A DNA stretch of 5,431 nucleotides from Deltaproteobacteria bacterium (GTDB lineage Bacteria > Desulfobacterota > Binatia > UBA9968). Both the position numbers and the translations under genes were made by a program. Of this stretch, positions 1 through 5,431 are shown one piece after another (within the stretch, counting starts at the first letter, position 1; each line of letters starts with the position of its first letter). The notes beneath the pieces are model-generated. The model made no database searches. It was not told the DNA's origin and saw only the letters and a program-made list of their open reading frames with translations. The stretch is taken from assembly GCA_005878685.1 (NCBI GenBank), contig VBLN01000013.1:10576-16006 (forward strand), in the 5' to 3' direction.

Positions 1-1211
1 GGGGTATGGACATACTTGTTCGCAGTGGCTCGGCTCACGGTCGATTCATGCATGCCGATACTCTCAGCCACATCTCTCAACACCATAGGTTTCAGCTGGG
101 TCACTCCATGCTCCAGGAAATCATGTTGAAATTTGAAGATGCATTGGGTCACCCGGTAAAGAGTCTGCTGTCGCTGTTGAATGCTCTTGATCAACCATGT
201 AGCTGCTCGTACCTTTTCTTGGAGATACTGGCGGGCTTCCTCTTGCTCCTTTCCTTCCTGGCCCGCCATGCGACGGTAGAGGGAACTGACCCGAAGGCGC
301 GGGACTCCTTCTTCGTTGAGAAACACCACGTATTCATCGCCGATCTTCTCCACGGAGACATCCGGGATGATCGTGCGGACTTCTTCTTGATCGAAACCTC
401 GCGCCGGTTTCGGTTCCAGAGAAGCGATGAGTTGAGAAGCCGCGATGATCTCCTCAATCGAGACGCTCAGTTCTCGGGCCAGTTTCTCGTAACGTCTGGT
501 CTCCAGTTGACCCAGATGACCCGCAACGAGCCGCGCGGCCAAACTGCCGTTGAGCTTGAGGTTCTCCAGCTGAATCAGGAGACATTCTTTGAGGTCACGA
601 GCTGCGACACCTACAGGATCAAAGAATTGGATCTGTTTCAAGACTCTTTCCGCGTCTTCTGGCGATGCGCCGGTGGCTTGACAGAGCTCTTCGAAAGAGA
701 GCGCGAGATAACCATTGGGATCTAGGTTCCCTATGATGTAGAGGCCGATCCCCTCTTCGTGCTCCCTGAGCCGAGAGAGGCGGAGCTGCCAAACCAGGTG
801 GTCTTCAAGTGATGTTGTCTTGGTTAAAGTATTTTCCCACGAAGGCGGACCTTCACCCTCCTCTCGGTCAGCCTCAGCGGTCAGAGATCCGTGGATCGAA
901 TTGGTGTGGGTGTCCATGTATTCTTGCCAATCGAGGGTGCCGATCTTATCCGCCGTTGACAGTTCCCGGTTAAGCACCGGCTCTATTGGCGGCTCTGGCA
1001 CTTCGTCTCGGCCCTCCTCATGGACTTCCTCTCGGTTTTCCGCTTCTTGGACAGGCGCTTCCTCCAACGCGGGATTCTCCTGGAGCTCCTGCGAGATCAT
1101 TTCCTCCAGCTCTATGCGGGAAAGTTGCAACAGCTTGATCGCCTGCTGCAGCTGCGGCGTCATCACCAGCTGCTGAGCTAACTTCTGGACCTGTCGAATC
1201 TCTAACGCCAT
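1..1211 (-). CDS. rpoN: RNA polymerase sigma-54 factor (RpoN), 3'-truncated by the window edge
   Basis: Sigma-54 directs RNA polymerase to -24/-12 promoters and needs an AAA+ activator for open-complex formation. The frame is open from ATG at 1211 to the window edge: 403 full codons with no stop, against about 470-490 for the family. Region I (3-50) is textbook: LEIRQVQKLAQQLVMTPQLQ followed by QAIKLLQLSRIELEEMI and ELQENPALEE. Region II (about 51-120) is acidic and proline-rich with no strong conservation. The core-binding part (about 125-310) includes NLDPNGYL (162-169), FFDPVGVAARDLKECL (197-212) and LEPKPARGF (265-273). The DNA-binding part includes WLIKSIQQRQQTL (339-351), LKPMVLRDVAESIGMHESTVS (helix-turn-helix, 373-393) and TANKYVHTP at the edge. 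The RpoN box that reads the -24 element should follow in the next 70 or so codons. The start lies 2 bases after the lptB stop (TAATTATG), with no strong ribosome site, so coupling to lptB is likely. Confidence 0.98.
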   Translation of the reverse strand, partial: MALEIRQVQKLAQQLVMTPQLQQAIKLLQLSRIELEEMISQELQENPALEEAPVQEAENREEVHEEGRDEVPEPPIEPVLNRELSTADKIGTLDWQEYMDTHTNSIHGSLTAEADREEGEGPPSWENTLTKTTSLEDHLVWQLRLSRLREHEEGIGLYIIGNLDPNGYLALSFEELCQATGASPEDAERVLKQIQFFDPVGVAARDLKECLLIQLENLKLNGSLAARLVAGHLGQLETRRYEKLARELSVSIEEIIAASQLIASLEPKPARGFDQEEVRTIIPDVSVEKIGDEYVVFLNEEGVPRLRVSSLYRRMAGQEGKEQEEARQYLQEKVRAATWLIKSIQQRQQTLYRVTQCIFKFQHDFLEHGVTQLKPMVLRDVAESIGMHESTVSRATANKYVHT

Positions 1212-1213
1212 AA

Positions 1214-1936
1214 TTACAATCTGAAGCCTTCGCCAAGATAAAATTTTCGCGCCTTGGAACTAGCGGCGATCTTCTCCGGCGACCCTTCTTCCAGAACTGT
1301 TCCATTGTTGAGGATGTAGGCGCGATCGCAGATCCCGAGCGTCTCGCGCACGTTATGATCGGTGATGAGCACCCCAATGCCGTCGGTCGTCAGCTTGCGA
1401 ATGATTTTTTGGATCTCAGCGACCGCGATCGGATCAACCCCGGTGAACGGTTCGTCTAAAAGCATAAAGAACGGCGAAAGGACCAAGGCACGAGCGATTT
1501 CGACTCTGCGGCGTTCTCCTCCTGAAAGGGTATAGGCTTTGTTCTGCGCGAGGTGGTTGATCCCTAGCATCTGCATCAACTCCCCGGAGCGACCCCGTTG
1601 TTCCTCCTTAGAAAGATCCAGCGTTTCCAGAATGGCAAGGAGATTCTTTTCTACGCTGAGGCGGCGAAAGACCGAAGACTCCTGAGGAAGATAACTGATT
1701 CCCGCCCGAGCCCGCTCGTAGACGAGCGCCTGGGTTAAATCGTCACCATTCAAAGAAACTTTTCCCTGATCCGGATGCACTAAGCCCACCATCATATGAA
1801 AGGTCGTGGTCTTCCCCGCTCCATTAGGGCCGAGTAAGCCCACGACCTCTCCTCCCTTGATTTCTAGACTAACCTCGTTAACCACACGGCGCCCACCAAA
1901 CGATTTCGTCACGCCTTCCGCCTTAAGGACAATCAT
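1214..1936 (-). CDS. lptB: LPS export ABC transporter ATP-binding protein LptB
   Basis: LptB is the cytoplasmic ATPase of the LptB2FG complex that extracts LPS from the inner membrane and pushes it along the LptC-LptA-LptD bridge. The 240-residue length is exactly that expected. All ABC motifs are present: Walker A GPNGAGKT (36-43), Q-loop Gln85 in YLPQES, signature LSGGERRRVEIARAL (137-151), Walker B FMLLDEP (157-163) with catalytic Glu162, D-loop GVDP (166-169) and switch His194 in ITDHNVRETL. The SSVFRRLSVEKNL stretch (87-99) and the C-terminal YLGEGFRL are hallmarks of LptB rather than of branched-chain amino-acid transporter ATPases, its nearest look-alikes. The partner permeases LptF and LptG are not in the window, which is normal. 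Translation is probably coupled to lptA through the ATGA overlap; a GGAG lies directly against the ATG, too close to be an ideal ribosome site. Confidence 0.98.
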   Translation of the reverse strand: MIVLKAEGVTKSFGGRRVVNEVSLEIKGGEVVGLLGPNGAGKTTTFHMMVGLVHPDQGKVSLNGDDLTQALVYERARAGISYLPQESSVFRRLSVEKNLLAILETLDLSKEEQRGRSGELMQMLGINHLAQNKAYTLSGGERRRVEIARALVLSPFFMLLDEPFTGVDPIAVAEIQKIIRKLTTDGIGVLITDHNVRETLGICDRAYILNNGTVLEEGSPEKIAASSKARKFYLGEGFRL

Positions 1937-2511
1937 CTCCGTTTCTCGGGACCCGCCTCTCCTTTTTCTTTCCCTTTGAACTCCTCTGGAAAGATCGTTG
2001 CCTTAACCCTCTGATCTCCTCCCTCTGCGACGGCCCGATCCTGTTCTATGTAAAAAGTAATACGGGAGCCTGAAATCTGACTGTTTCCTTGACGCACTAC
2101 TGGATTTCCTGTGAGGATAAGTGTTTGGTCCTTTTGGTTAAAGACGGCCTTAGCCCCTAGCGCGACTCGGTCGCCCTGGGTTACGTTCACCTTGCCTTCG
2201 GCGATCACCTGCCGGAGCTGCTTCATTTCCGGATCGTAGTAAGCGGTCAGCGTCTCGCTGTTCATCGTCATCTCCCCCTGCACGGTAACGACCCGTCCTT
2301 TATAAATGAGGGTGTTTTTTTTTCGATCCGCTTCCATGTGGTCGGAAGTGATGAAGATAGGGTCTTTGGTGTTTGCCGAGAAACTGAGTCCCCCATTCTT
2401 CTTGGTTTCCTTGCCGGTTTTCCCTGTTATCTCGGCCGCTTGAGCAGAAAAAGGTCTGGCCATCAAGAAGGATAAGCCGACGAAAAATGCATACGCAGCC
2501 GAACCCTTCAT
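1933..2511 (-). CDS. lptA: LPS transport periplasmic protein LptA
   Basis: LptA polymerises head to tail as the periplasmic bridge that carries LPS from LptC to the outer-membrane LptD. The 192-residue product begins with a signal peptide: Lys2, a hydrophobic core (about 5-18), and a probable cleavage site after AQA or AQAA (residues 25-26). A polar linker follows, then an OstA/LptA beta-jellyroll domain (about 50-165) starting at PIFITSDHMEAD (51-62). The repeated short strands, including ATAYYDPEM-like LTAYYDPEMKQ (88-98) and IAEGKVNVTQGD (103-114), are typical of the family. The ending (about 175-192) is a highly charged Lys/Glu tail. The ATG lies in the 4-base overlap with the lptC stop, with AAGGG 9 bases upstream as a plausible ribosome site. 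The stop overlaps lptB by 4 bases in the same way. A run of nine A bases encodes part of residues 63-66. Confidence 0.93.
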   Translation of the reverse strand: MKGSAAYAFFVGLSFLMARPFSAQAAEITGKTGKETKKNGGLSFSANTKDPIFITSDHMEADRKKNTLIYKGRVVTVQGEMTMNSETLTAYYDPEMKQLRQVIAEGKVNVTQGDRVALGAKAVFNQKDQTLILTGNPVVRQGNSQISGSRITFYIEQDRAVAEGGDQRVKATIFPEEFKGKEKGEAGPEKRR

Positions 2512-3134
2512 TGACTCTTGCCCTTTTTTGAAATCTTATCCGGTTGAAGCTTTGTCTTCACATTCTGCGCCAAATGAAGCTTCTCGTCCTGGATGGCGAT
2601 TTCCATTCCAACGCCCTCCAACTCCATTCCGTCTCCCTTCAGAGTTACCCTTCCGGGAGAGACGATCTGATCTTTGCTCTTGAAGTAAAGAAGCTCATCC
2701 GTATTGAAAGTAAATCCCTGATAGCTAACCTGAATGTCACCACGCATTTGCATCCTGTCTATCGACCCCTGTGGGTCGGTCTGTTCTCCCGTGAAGAAAA
2801 GGTTTCCTTCCTTTCCCGTTGCCTCCAGGGTCTTTCCGTCTTTGGAATAAAAGAGAATTCGCGGGTTTTTGATGACGGCCTGTTTCTCTTCTTTGAGATA
2901 ACGGGCTTCGTCACCAAAAATCTCCCATACTTTTCGGTTTCCATCGACTTGGGAACGATGGAAATCTTTAATCTGGAGCGCAGCCTCAGGGAGGTAATCC
3001 AGGACCTTAAGGGGGTTCTTCTTGAACTCTCTGCTCTTCATGAGCCAGAGCTGCTCGGCTACTTTGTAGCCAACTCCGCCTAAGGACGCGGAGATCGCGA
3101 CCAGCAGAACGAGTCTTGTGGTTTTGCGTGTCAT
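2508..3134 (-). CDS. lptC: LPS export protein LptC, inner-membrane-anchored periplasmic protein
   Basis: LptC sits in the inner membrane with the LptB2FG transporter and passes LPS to LptA through a periplasmic beta-jellyroll. The 208-residue product has a positively charged N-terminus (MTRKTTR), one hydrophobic segment (about residues 8-23) and then a periplasmic domain (about 45-195) typical of the LptC/DUF1239 family, with GDEARYLKEEKQAVIKNP, FNTDELLYF and VSPGRVTLKGDGMELEGVGM as the most characteristic stretches. The last motif resembles the family's usual TxxGxGxxL/V type signature. LptC is poorly conserved in sequence, so the call rests on topology, these motifs and position before lptA. 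The start chosen is ATG at 3134; TTG at 3143 in the same frame would add three residues, and neither has a well-spaced ribosome site. The stop overlaps the lptA start by 4 bases (ATGA). A slippery A-run lies just before the stop. Confidence 0.9.
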   Translation of the reverse strand: MTRKTTRLVLLVAISASLGGVGYKVAEQLWLMKSREFKKNPLKVLDYLPEAALQIKDFHRSQVDGNRKVWEIFGDEARYLKEEKQAVIKNPRILFYSKDGKTLEATGKEGNLFFTGEQTDPQGSIDRMQMRGDIQVSYQGFTFNTDELLYFKSKDQIVSPGRVTLKGDGMELEGVGMEIAIQDEKLHLAQNVKTKLQPDKISKKGKSQ

Positions 3135-3167
3135 GGCACCCAAATAACCGCAAAAATACCACCTTTC

Positions 3168-3203
3168 AAAATTGCTGTAAAGAAGACAGGCACGAAAATT
3201 GCT
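3168..3203. repeat. Nine-base direct repeat, two copies
   Basis: AGCAATTTT on the minus strand occurs at 3203-3195 and again at 3176-3168, with starts 27 bases apart, both inside the kdsC/lptC gap. The spacing is not an exact multiple of the helical repeat, and only two copies are seen. It could be a regulator half-site pair or simple A/T-rich coincidence. Confidence 0.25.
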
Positions 3204-3221
3204 TAACTACCGTTTAAGGCA
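3200..3221 (-). repeat. Imperfect inverted repeat after kdsC
   Basis: On the minus strand, arms TGCCTTAAAC and GTTAAGCA surround a GGTA loop, pairing TGC-GCA, TTAA-TTAA and C-G with a single bulged base in two places. It lies 9 bases past the kdsC stop and is followed by AATTTTC. The stem is short, bulged and A/T-rich, so it is at most a weak attenuator or 3'-end structure and may be chance. Confidence 0.25.
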
Positions 3222-3230
3222 GGGAAAACA

Positions 3231-3770
3231 TCACATGCGGTAGTACCTTGCGGTGGTCTCTTGCCAGCGTCCCTGCAACCGGAGGAGAAGCTCGGTGATT
3301 TCCCGGACCGCGCCCCTGCCCCCCTCGATTTCGGTGACATAGTCGACCATTTCCTTCAGCCCTTCCCAGCAGCCTTTGACAGCTAGCGATAGGCCGACTT
3401 TTCTTAAGACCGGTAGATCTACGATATCGTCACCCATATAGGCAATTTCCTGGTCCTTGAAACCGGTTCTCTTTTTGATTTTCTGATAGGCCTCGACCTT
3501 GCGGTGAGCATTTTGGTAGACCATCCGAACGCCGAGCTCTTTGGCGCGCTGGCTAACCGCCTTAGAAGAGCGGCCCGTGACGAAGCCGACCTGGAGACCA
3601 GCACGCATCAAGAGCCTGATTCCATGCCCGTCGCGGACATCGAAGCGCTTAAGCTCCATTCCCCGCTTGTCCATGAGGATGCCGCCGTCGGTCAGGACGC
3701 CGTCCACATCAAGCAACAACAGTTTGATCTTCTGCGCCTTTTTCCGGATCTTGGTCGAAATGCGTTTCAC
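3231..3770 (-). CDS. kdsC: 3-deoxy-D-manno-octulosonate 8-phosphate phosphatase (KdsC), HAD superfamily
   Basis: KdsC hydrolyses Kdo-8-phosphate to Kdo plus phosphate in the cytoplasm, following KdsA and preceding activation by KdsB (not in this window). At 179 residues it is the usual short, capless C0-type HAD phosphatase that works as a tetramer. HAD motif I is DVDGVLTDG with nucleophile Asp21 and Asp23; motif II is TGR (65-67); motif III is probably Lys91; motif IV is GDDIVDLP (113-120). The C-terminal GGRGAVRE (150-157) is the loop that completes a neighbouring subunit's active site in this family and separates KdsC from other small HAD enzymes. The start is GTG at 3770, 8 bases after the kdsD stop. 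The frame has a TGA a short way upstream and no ATG, GTG or TTG between, so GTG is the only likely start. No good Shine-Dalgarno is visible, which suggests translation coupled to kdsD. Confidence 0.95.
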   Translation of the reverse strand: MKRISTKIRKKAQKIKLLLLDVDGVLTDGGILMDKRGMELKRFDVRDGHGIRLLMRAGLQVGFVTGRSSKAVSQRAKELGVRMVYQNAHRKVEAYQKIKKRTGFKDQEIAYMGDDIVDLPVLRKVGLSLAVKGCWEGLKEMVDYVTEIEGGRGAVREITELLLRLQGRWQETTARYYRM

Positions 3771-3778
3771 AGAAGCGG

Positions 3779-4759
3779 TTAGACGATGCCAGCTTTCAGT
3801 AGATCATGGAGGTGAATGATGCCGATGGGTTTACGCCCTCCATTCTGTAGGACGAAAAGGGAGGTAATCGAATATTCCTCCATCACTGCAAGAGCTCGAG
3901 CCGCAAGGGCGTCCGGTGGTATGATCTTGGGGTTACGGGTCATGAGATCCTTCGCCTTGAGACGGAAAATATCGCCCTTGCTCTCCAAGCCTCTTCTCAA
4001 GTCGCCATCAGTGATGGCCCCAACGAGGTCGCCCCGGTCATTGGTCACTCCTGTCACTCCTAATCGCTTGGAGGTGATGACCAGGATGGCCTCCTTCACG
4101 GGAGTCTCTTCACGCACGAGCGGCATATCGGAGTCCCGATGCATCAGGTCATCGACGCGCAGTATGAGTTTGCGTCCCAGCATTCCGCCCGGATGCCGAA
4201 GAGCGAAGTCTTCCTCTTTGAAGCCTTTCTTCTCTAAGAGCACGACCGCTAGGGCATCGCCCAAGGCTAGAGCCGCGGTGGTGCTTGCCGTTGGCGAAAG
4301 ACCCAGCGGGCAGGCTTCTTCCTTGACTCCCGCATTTAACACGACATCTGCAGCGCGTGAGAGGGTCGAGTTGGGATTGCCAGTCATGACGATCAGTTTT
4401 ACGCCCAAGCGTTTGATGATGGGCACGAGCTGCAAAATCTCTTCTGTCTCGCCGCTGTTGGAGATACCGAGAACCACATCTCCCTTCATGATCATGCCCA
4501 AGTCGCCGTGATTGGCATCACCGGCGTGGAGGAAAAGAGAGGGAGTGCCTGTGCTCGAGAGCGTAGCGGCGATCTTGCGGCAGATCAGTCCTGATTTTCC
4601 GAGCCCGGTCACCACCACCTTTCCCTTGCAGCTATAGAAGAGATCGACCGCTCGCACAAAACCTTGATCCAGTCGGTCGATTAGGGCAAGGATTCCCTGC
4701 GCCTCTATGTCAAGGACATCTTGCGCCCTTTTGAGAATCTTTGCGCCGTTCATGCCCAT
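3779..4759 (-). CDS. kdsD: Arabinose-5-phosphate isomerase, KdsD/KpsF/GutQ family
   Basis: This enzyme reversibly converts ribulose-5-phosphate to arabinose-5-phosphate in the cytoplasm, supplying the KdsA encoded just upstream. The 326-residue product matches the usual length of about 320-330 and the usual layout: a SIS sugar-isomerase domain (about 35-185) followed by two CBS domains (about 205-260 and 270-325). The SIS part shows the TGLGKSG phosphate loop with Lys55, HAGDANHGDLG (78-88) with His84, SNSGETEE (100-107), EACPLGLSPTAST (148-160), and RHPGG (188-192) with the family's conserved His189. The CBS repeats carry AITDGDLRRG (248-257) and GIIHLHDLLKAG (313-324). The ATG at 4759 is used here. 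A second in-frame ATG at 4753 would shorten the protein by two residues and cannot be excluded, because the AGAG upstream is a weak ribosome site. Of the family paralogues (kdsD, kpsF, gutQ), the neighbours kdsA and kdsC favour the LPS-dedicated one. Confidence 0.95.
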   Translation of the reverse strand: MGMNGAKILKRAQDVLDIEAQGILALIDRLDQGFVRAVDLFYSCKGKVVVTGLGKSGLICRKIAATLSSTGTPSLFLHAGDANHGDLGMIMKGDVVLGISNSGETEEILQLVPIIKRLGVKLIVMTGNPNSTLSRAADVVLNAGVKEEACPLGLSPTASTTAALALGDALAVVLLEKKGFKEEDFALRHPGGMLGRKLILRVDDLMHRDSDMPLVREETPVKEAILVITSKRLGVTGVTNDRGDLVGAITDGDLRRGLESKGDIFRLKAKDLMTRNPKIIPPDALAARALAVMEEYSITSLFVLQNGGRKPIGIIHLHDLLKAGIV

Positions 4760-4764
4760 TGGCT

Positions 4765-5431
4765 CTAAACTTCTTTTACCGTCTTATCGATTTTTTTGAC
4801 CACCTTGAGGAGCTTTTCCAATTCACCTAAGGGGAGAGAATTAGGCCCGTCGCTGAGGGCTTGGTCTGGATCCTCGTGGATCTCCATGAAGAGCGCGTCG
4901 ATACCTACAGCTGTCCCGGCTTGGGCCAAAGCAGGGATAAAGCGCCGCTCGCCTCCTGAAGCTTTGCCGAGTCCTCCAGGGTGCTGAAGGCTGTGGGTCG
5001 CGTCAAAAACAACAGGATAGCCCAGCTCGCGCATCACAACCAACGAACGCATGTCTGAGACGAGATTGTTGTAACCGAAGCAAACTCCCCTCTCCGTCAG
5101 CAGGATTTGCTCATTGCCTGTAGAGGTAATTTTCTCTACCACGTTGCGGATGTCCCAGGGGGCGAGGAATTGCCCCTTTTTCACATTCACCACTCTCCCC
5201 GATTCAGCTACAGCGACGACAAAATCCGTCTGACGGCAGAGGAAAGCGGGAATTTGGAGCACATCCGCGACCTCTTTGACCCCGGCGATCTCTTCTCTTT
5301 CATGCACATCGGTGAGGACTGGAACACCCGTCTCCTTTTTGACTTCGGCCAGAATCTTTAGCCCTTTTTCAATCCCGGGACCGCGGTAGGAAGTCAGCGA
5401 AGTGCGGTTGGCTTTGTCATATGAGGATTTA
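4765..5431 (-). CDS. kdsA: 3-deoxy-8-phosphooctulonate synthase (KdsA), 5'-truncated by the window edge
   Basis: KdsA is a cytoplasmic TIM-barrel enzyme that condenses phosphoenolpyruvate with arabinose-5-phosphate to give Kdo-8-phosphate, the committed step to the LPS inner-core sugar Kdo. The visible part is 221 codons plus a TAG stop. The family is about 280 residues, so roughly the first 60 are missing upstream. The frame stays open to the window edge, so a GTG at 5307 is internal, not the start. Family motifs by residue of the fragment: [11 protein letters not shown] (1-11), SYRGPG (14-19), PVLTDVHE (37-44), the QTDF motif (67-70), [11 protein letters not shown] (83-93), the DATHS motif with a probable metal or active-site His (146), FMEIHEDP (181-188) and [13 protein letters not shown] (193-205). 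The stop is 5 bases before the kdsD start, which supports co-transcription and coupled translation. Ser instead of Cys before the DGP motif may point to the metal-dependent class, but the deciding N-terminal residue is outside the window. Identification is near certain. Confidence 0.97.
   Translation of the reverse strand, partial: KSSYDKANRTSLTSYRGPGIEKGLKILAEVKKETGVPVLTDVHEREEIAGVKEVADVLQIPAFLCRQTDFVVAVAESGRVVNVKKGQFLAPWDIRNVVEKITSTGNEQILLTERGVCFGYNNLVSDMRSLVVMRELGYPVVFDATHSLQHPGGLGKASGGERRFIPALAQAGTAVGIDALFMEIHEDPDQALSDGPNSLPLGELEKLLKVVKKIDKTVKEV

Larger units (their letters stand above)
3135..3230 (-). other. Intergenic gap between the Kdo genes and the Lpt genes
   Basis: This is the only sizeable non-coding stretch in the operon, about 96 bases if lptC starts at its ATG. 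It is visibly richer in A and T than the flanking genes. It holds a 9-base direct repeat and an imperfect inverted repeat (listed separately) and, on the minus strand, an AAAGGTGG purine stretch far upstream of lptC. No standard promoter or strong terminator is evident. In Escherichia coli a sigma-E-dependent promoter for the lptA-lptB genes lies inside this gene cluster, so a gap at this boundary is a reasonable place for separate control of the lpt genes, but nothing in the bases proves that. Confidence 0.4.

Noticed and set aside
6..725. Long plus-strand open frame of 239 codons
   Set aside because: It lies wholly antisense to the open rpoN frame, whose product has unmistakable sigma-54 motifs. 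The antisense product has no recognisable domain.
996..1010. TGGCAC followed by a -12-like position on the plus strand, resembling a sigma-54 promoter
   Set aside because: The two bases at the -12 spacing are CG, not GC, and it lies inside rpoN pointing the wrong way. A second TGGCAC at 3134-3139 also lacks the -12 element.
1018..1377. Minus-strand open frame across the lptB/rpoN junction
   Set aside because: It is in a third frame overlapping both real genes; those two carry clear motifs up to their ends and starts, so this is a shadow and not evidence of a frameshift.
2544..3083. Plus-strand open frame of 179 codons
   Set aside because: It is antisense to lptC, with no recognisable motif and no sensible start context.
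3141..3169. Sigma-70-like promoter on the minus strand before lptC (TTGAAA, 17-base spacer, TATTTG)
   Set aside because: The -10 box matches only three of six bases and transcription would begin almost at the lptC ATG, requiring a leaderless message. Too weak to annotate.
3816..4511. Plus-strand open frame of 231 codons
   Set aside because: It is antisense to kdsD and rich in Ser, Arg and Pro, typical of a mirror frame of a GC-moderate gene. No family resemblance.
4765..5307. kdsA starting at the GTG at 5307
   Set aside because: The frame remains open upstream to the window edge and encodes conserved KdsA motifs (KANRTS, SYRGPG), so the GTG is an internal Val codon.

Overview
The window is one continuous piece of a Gram-negative (diderm) cell-envelope operon. 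All seven genes are on the minus strand, so transcription runs from high to low coordinates: kdsA (5' end outside the window) > kdsD > kdsC > lptC > lptA > lptB > rpoN (3' end outside the window). Coding density is very high: the junctions are a 5-base gap, an 8-base gap, one gap of about 96 bases (kdsC/lptC), two 4-base ATGA stop/start overlaps, and a 2-base gap. I see no tRNA, rRNA, CRISPR array, insertion sequence or convincing terminator. Nothing of gene size on the plus strand looks real.

Region by region: positions 5431-3231 hold three Kdo-8-phosphate/Kdo synthesis enzymes. KdsD isomerises ribulose-5-phosphate to arabinose-5-phosphate, KdsA condenses that with phosphoenolpyruvate to Kdo-8-phosphate, and KdsC removes the phosphate to give Kdo. 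Kdo is the inner-core sugar of lipopolysaccharide (LPS). Positions 3134-1214 hold three LPS export genes: LptC (membrane-anchored periplasmic), LptA (soluble periplasmic bridge) and LptB (cytoplasmic ATPase). Positions 1211-1 hold the first 403 codons of the alternative sigma factor sigma-54, which is cut by the window edge before its RpoN box.

The genes form a supply-and-transport chain: make Kdo, finish LPS, energise its extraction from the inner membrane and carry it across the periplasm. The rpoN gene is tucked directly behind lptB, an arrangement known across many Proteobacteria and related diderm phyla. The organism is a diderm making Kdo-containing LPS and using sigma-54. Having all Kdo steps except kdsB next to lptCAB-rpoN in one run suggests a delta-proteobacterial, Nitrospirota, NC10 or similar lineage rather than an enterobacterium, but this is inference from gene order and protein flavour and is weak.

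I did not find an undescribed system here. The observations most worth a second look are small: a canonical A_AAA_AAG slippery heptamer placed in register to fuse LptC to LptA, a nine-A run inside lptA, the one relatively long intergenic gap with short repeats, and a Ser in place of Cys at the SDGP motif of KdsA, which may indicate the metal-dependent class.
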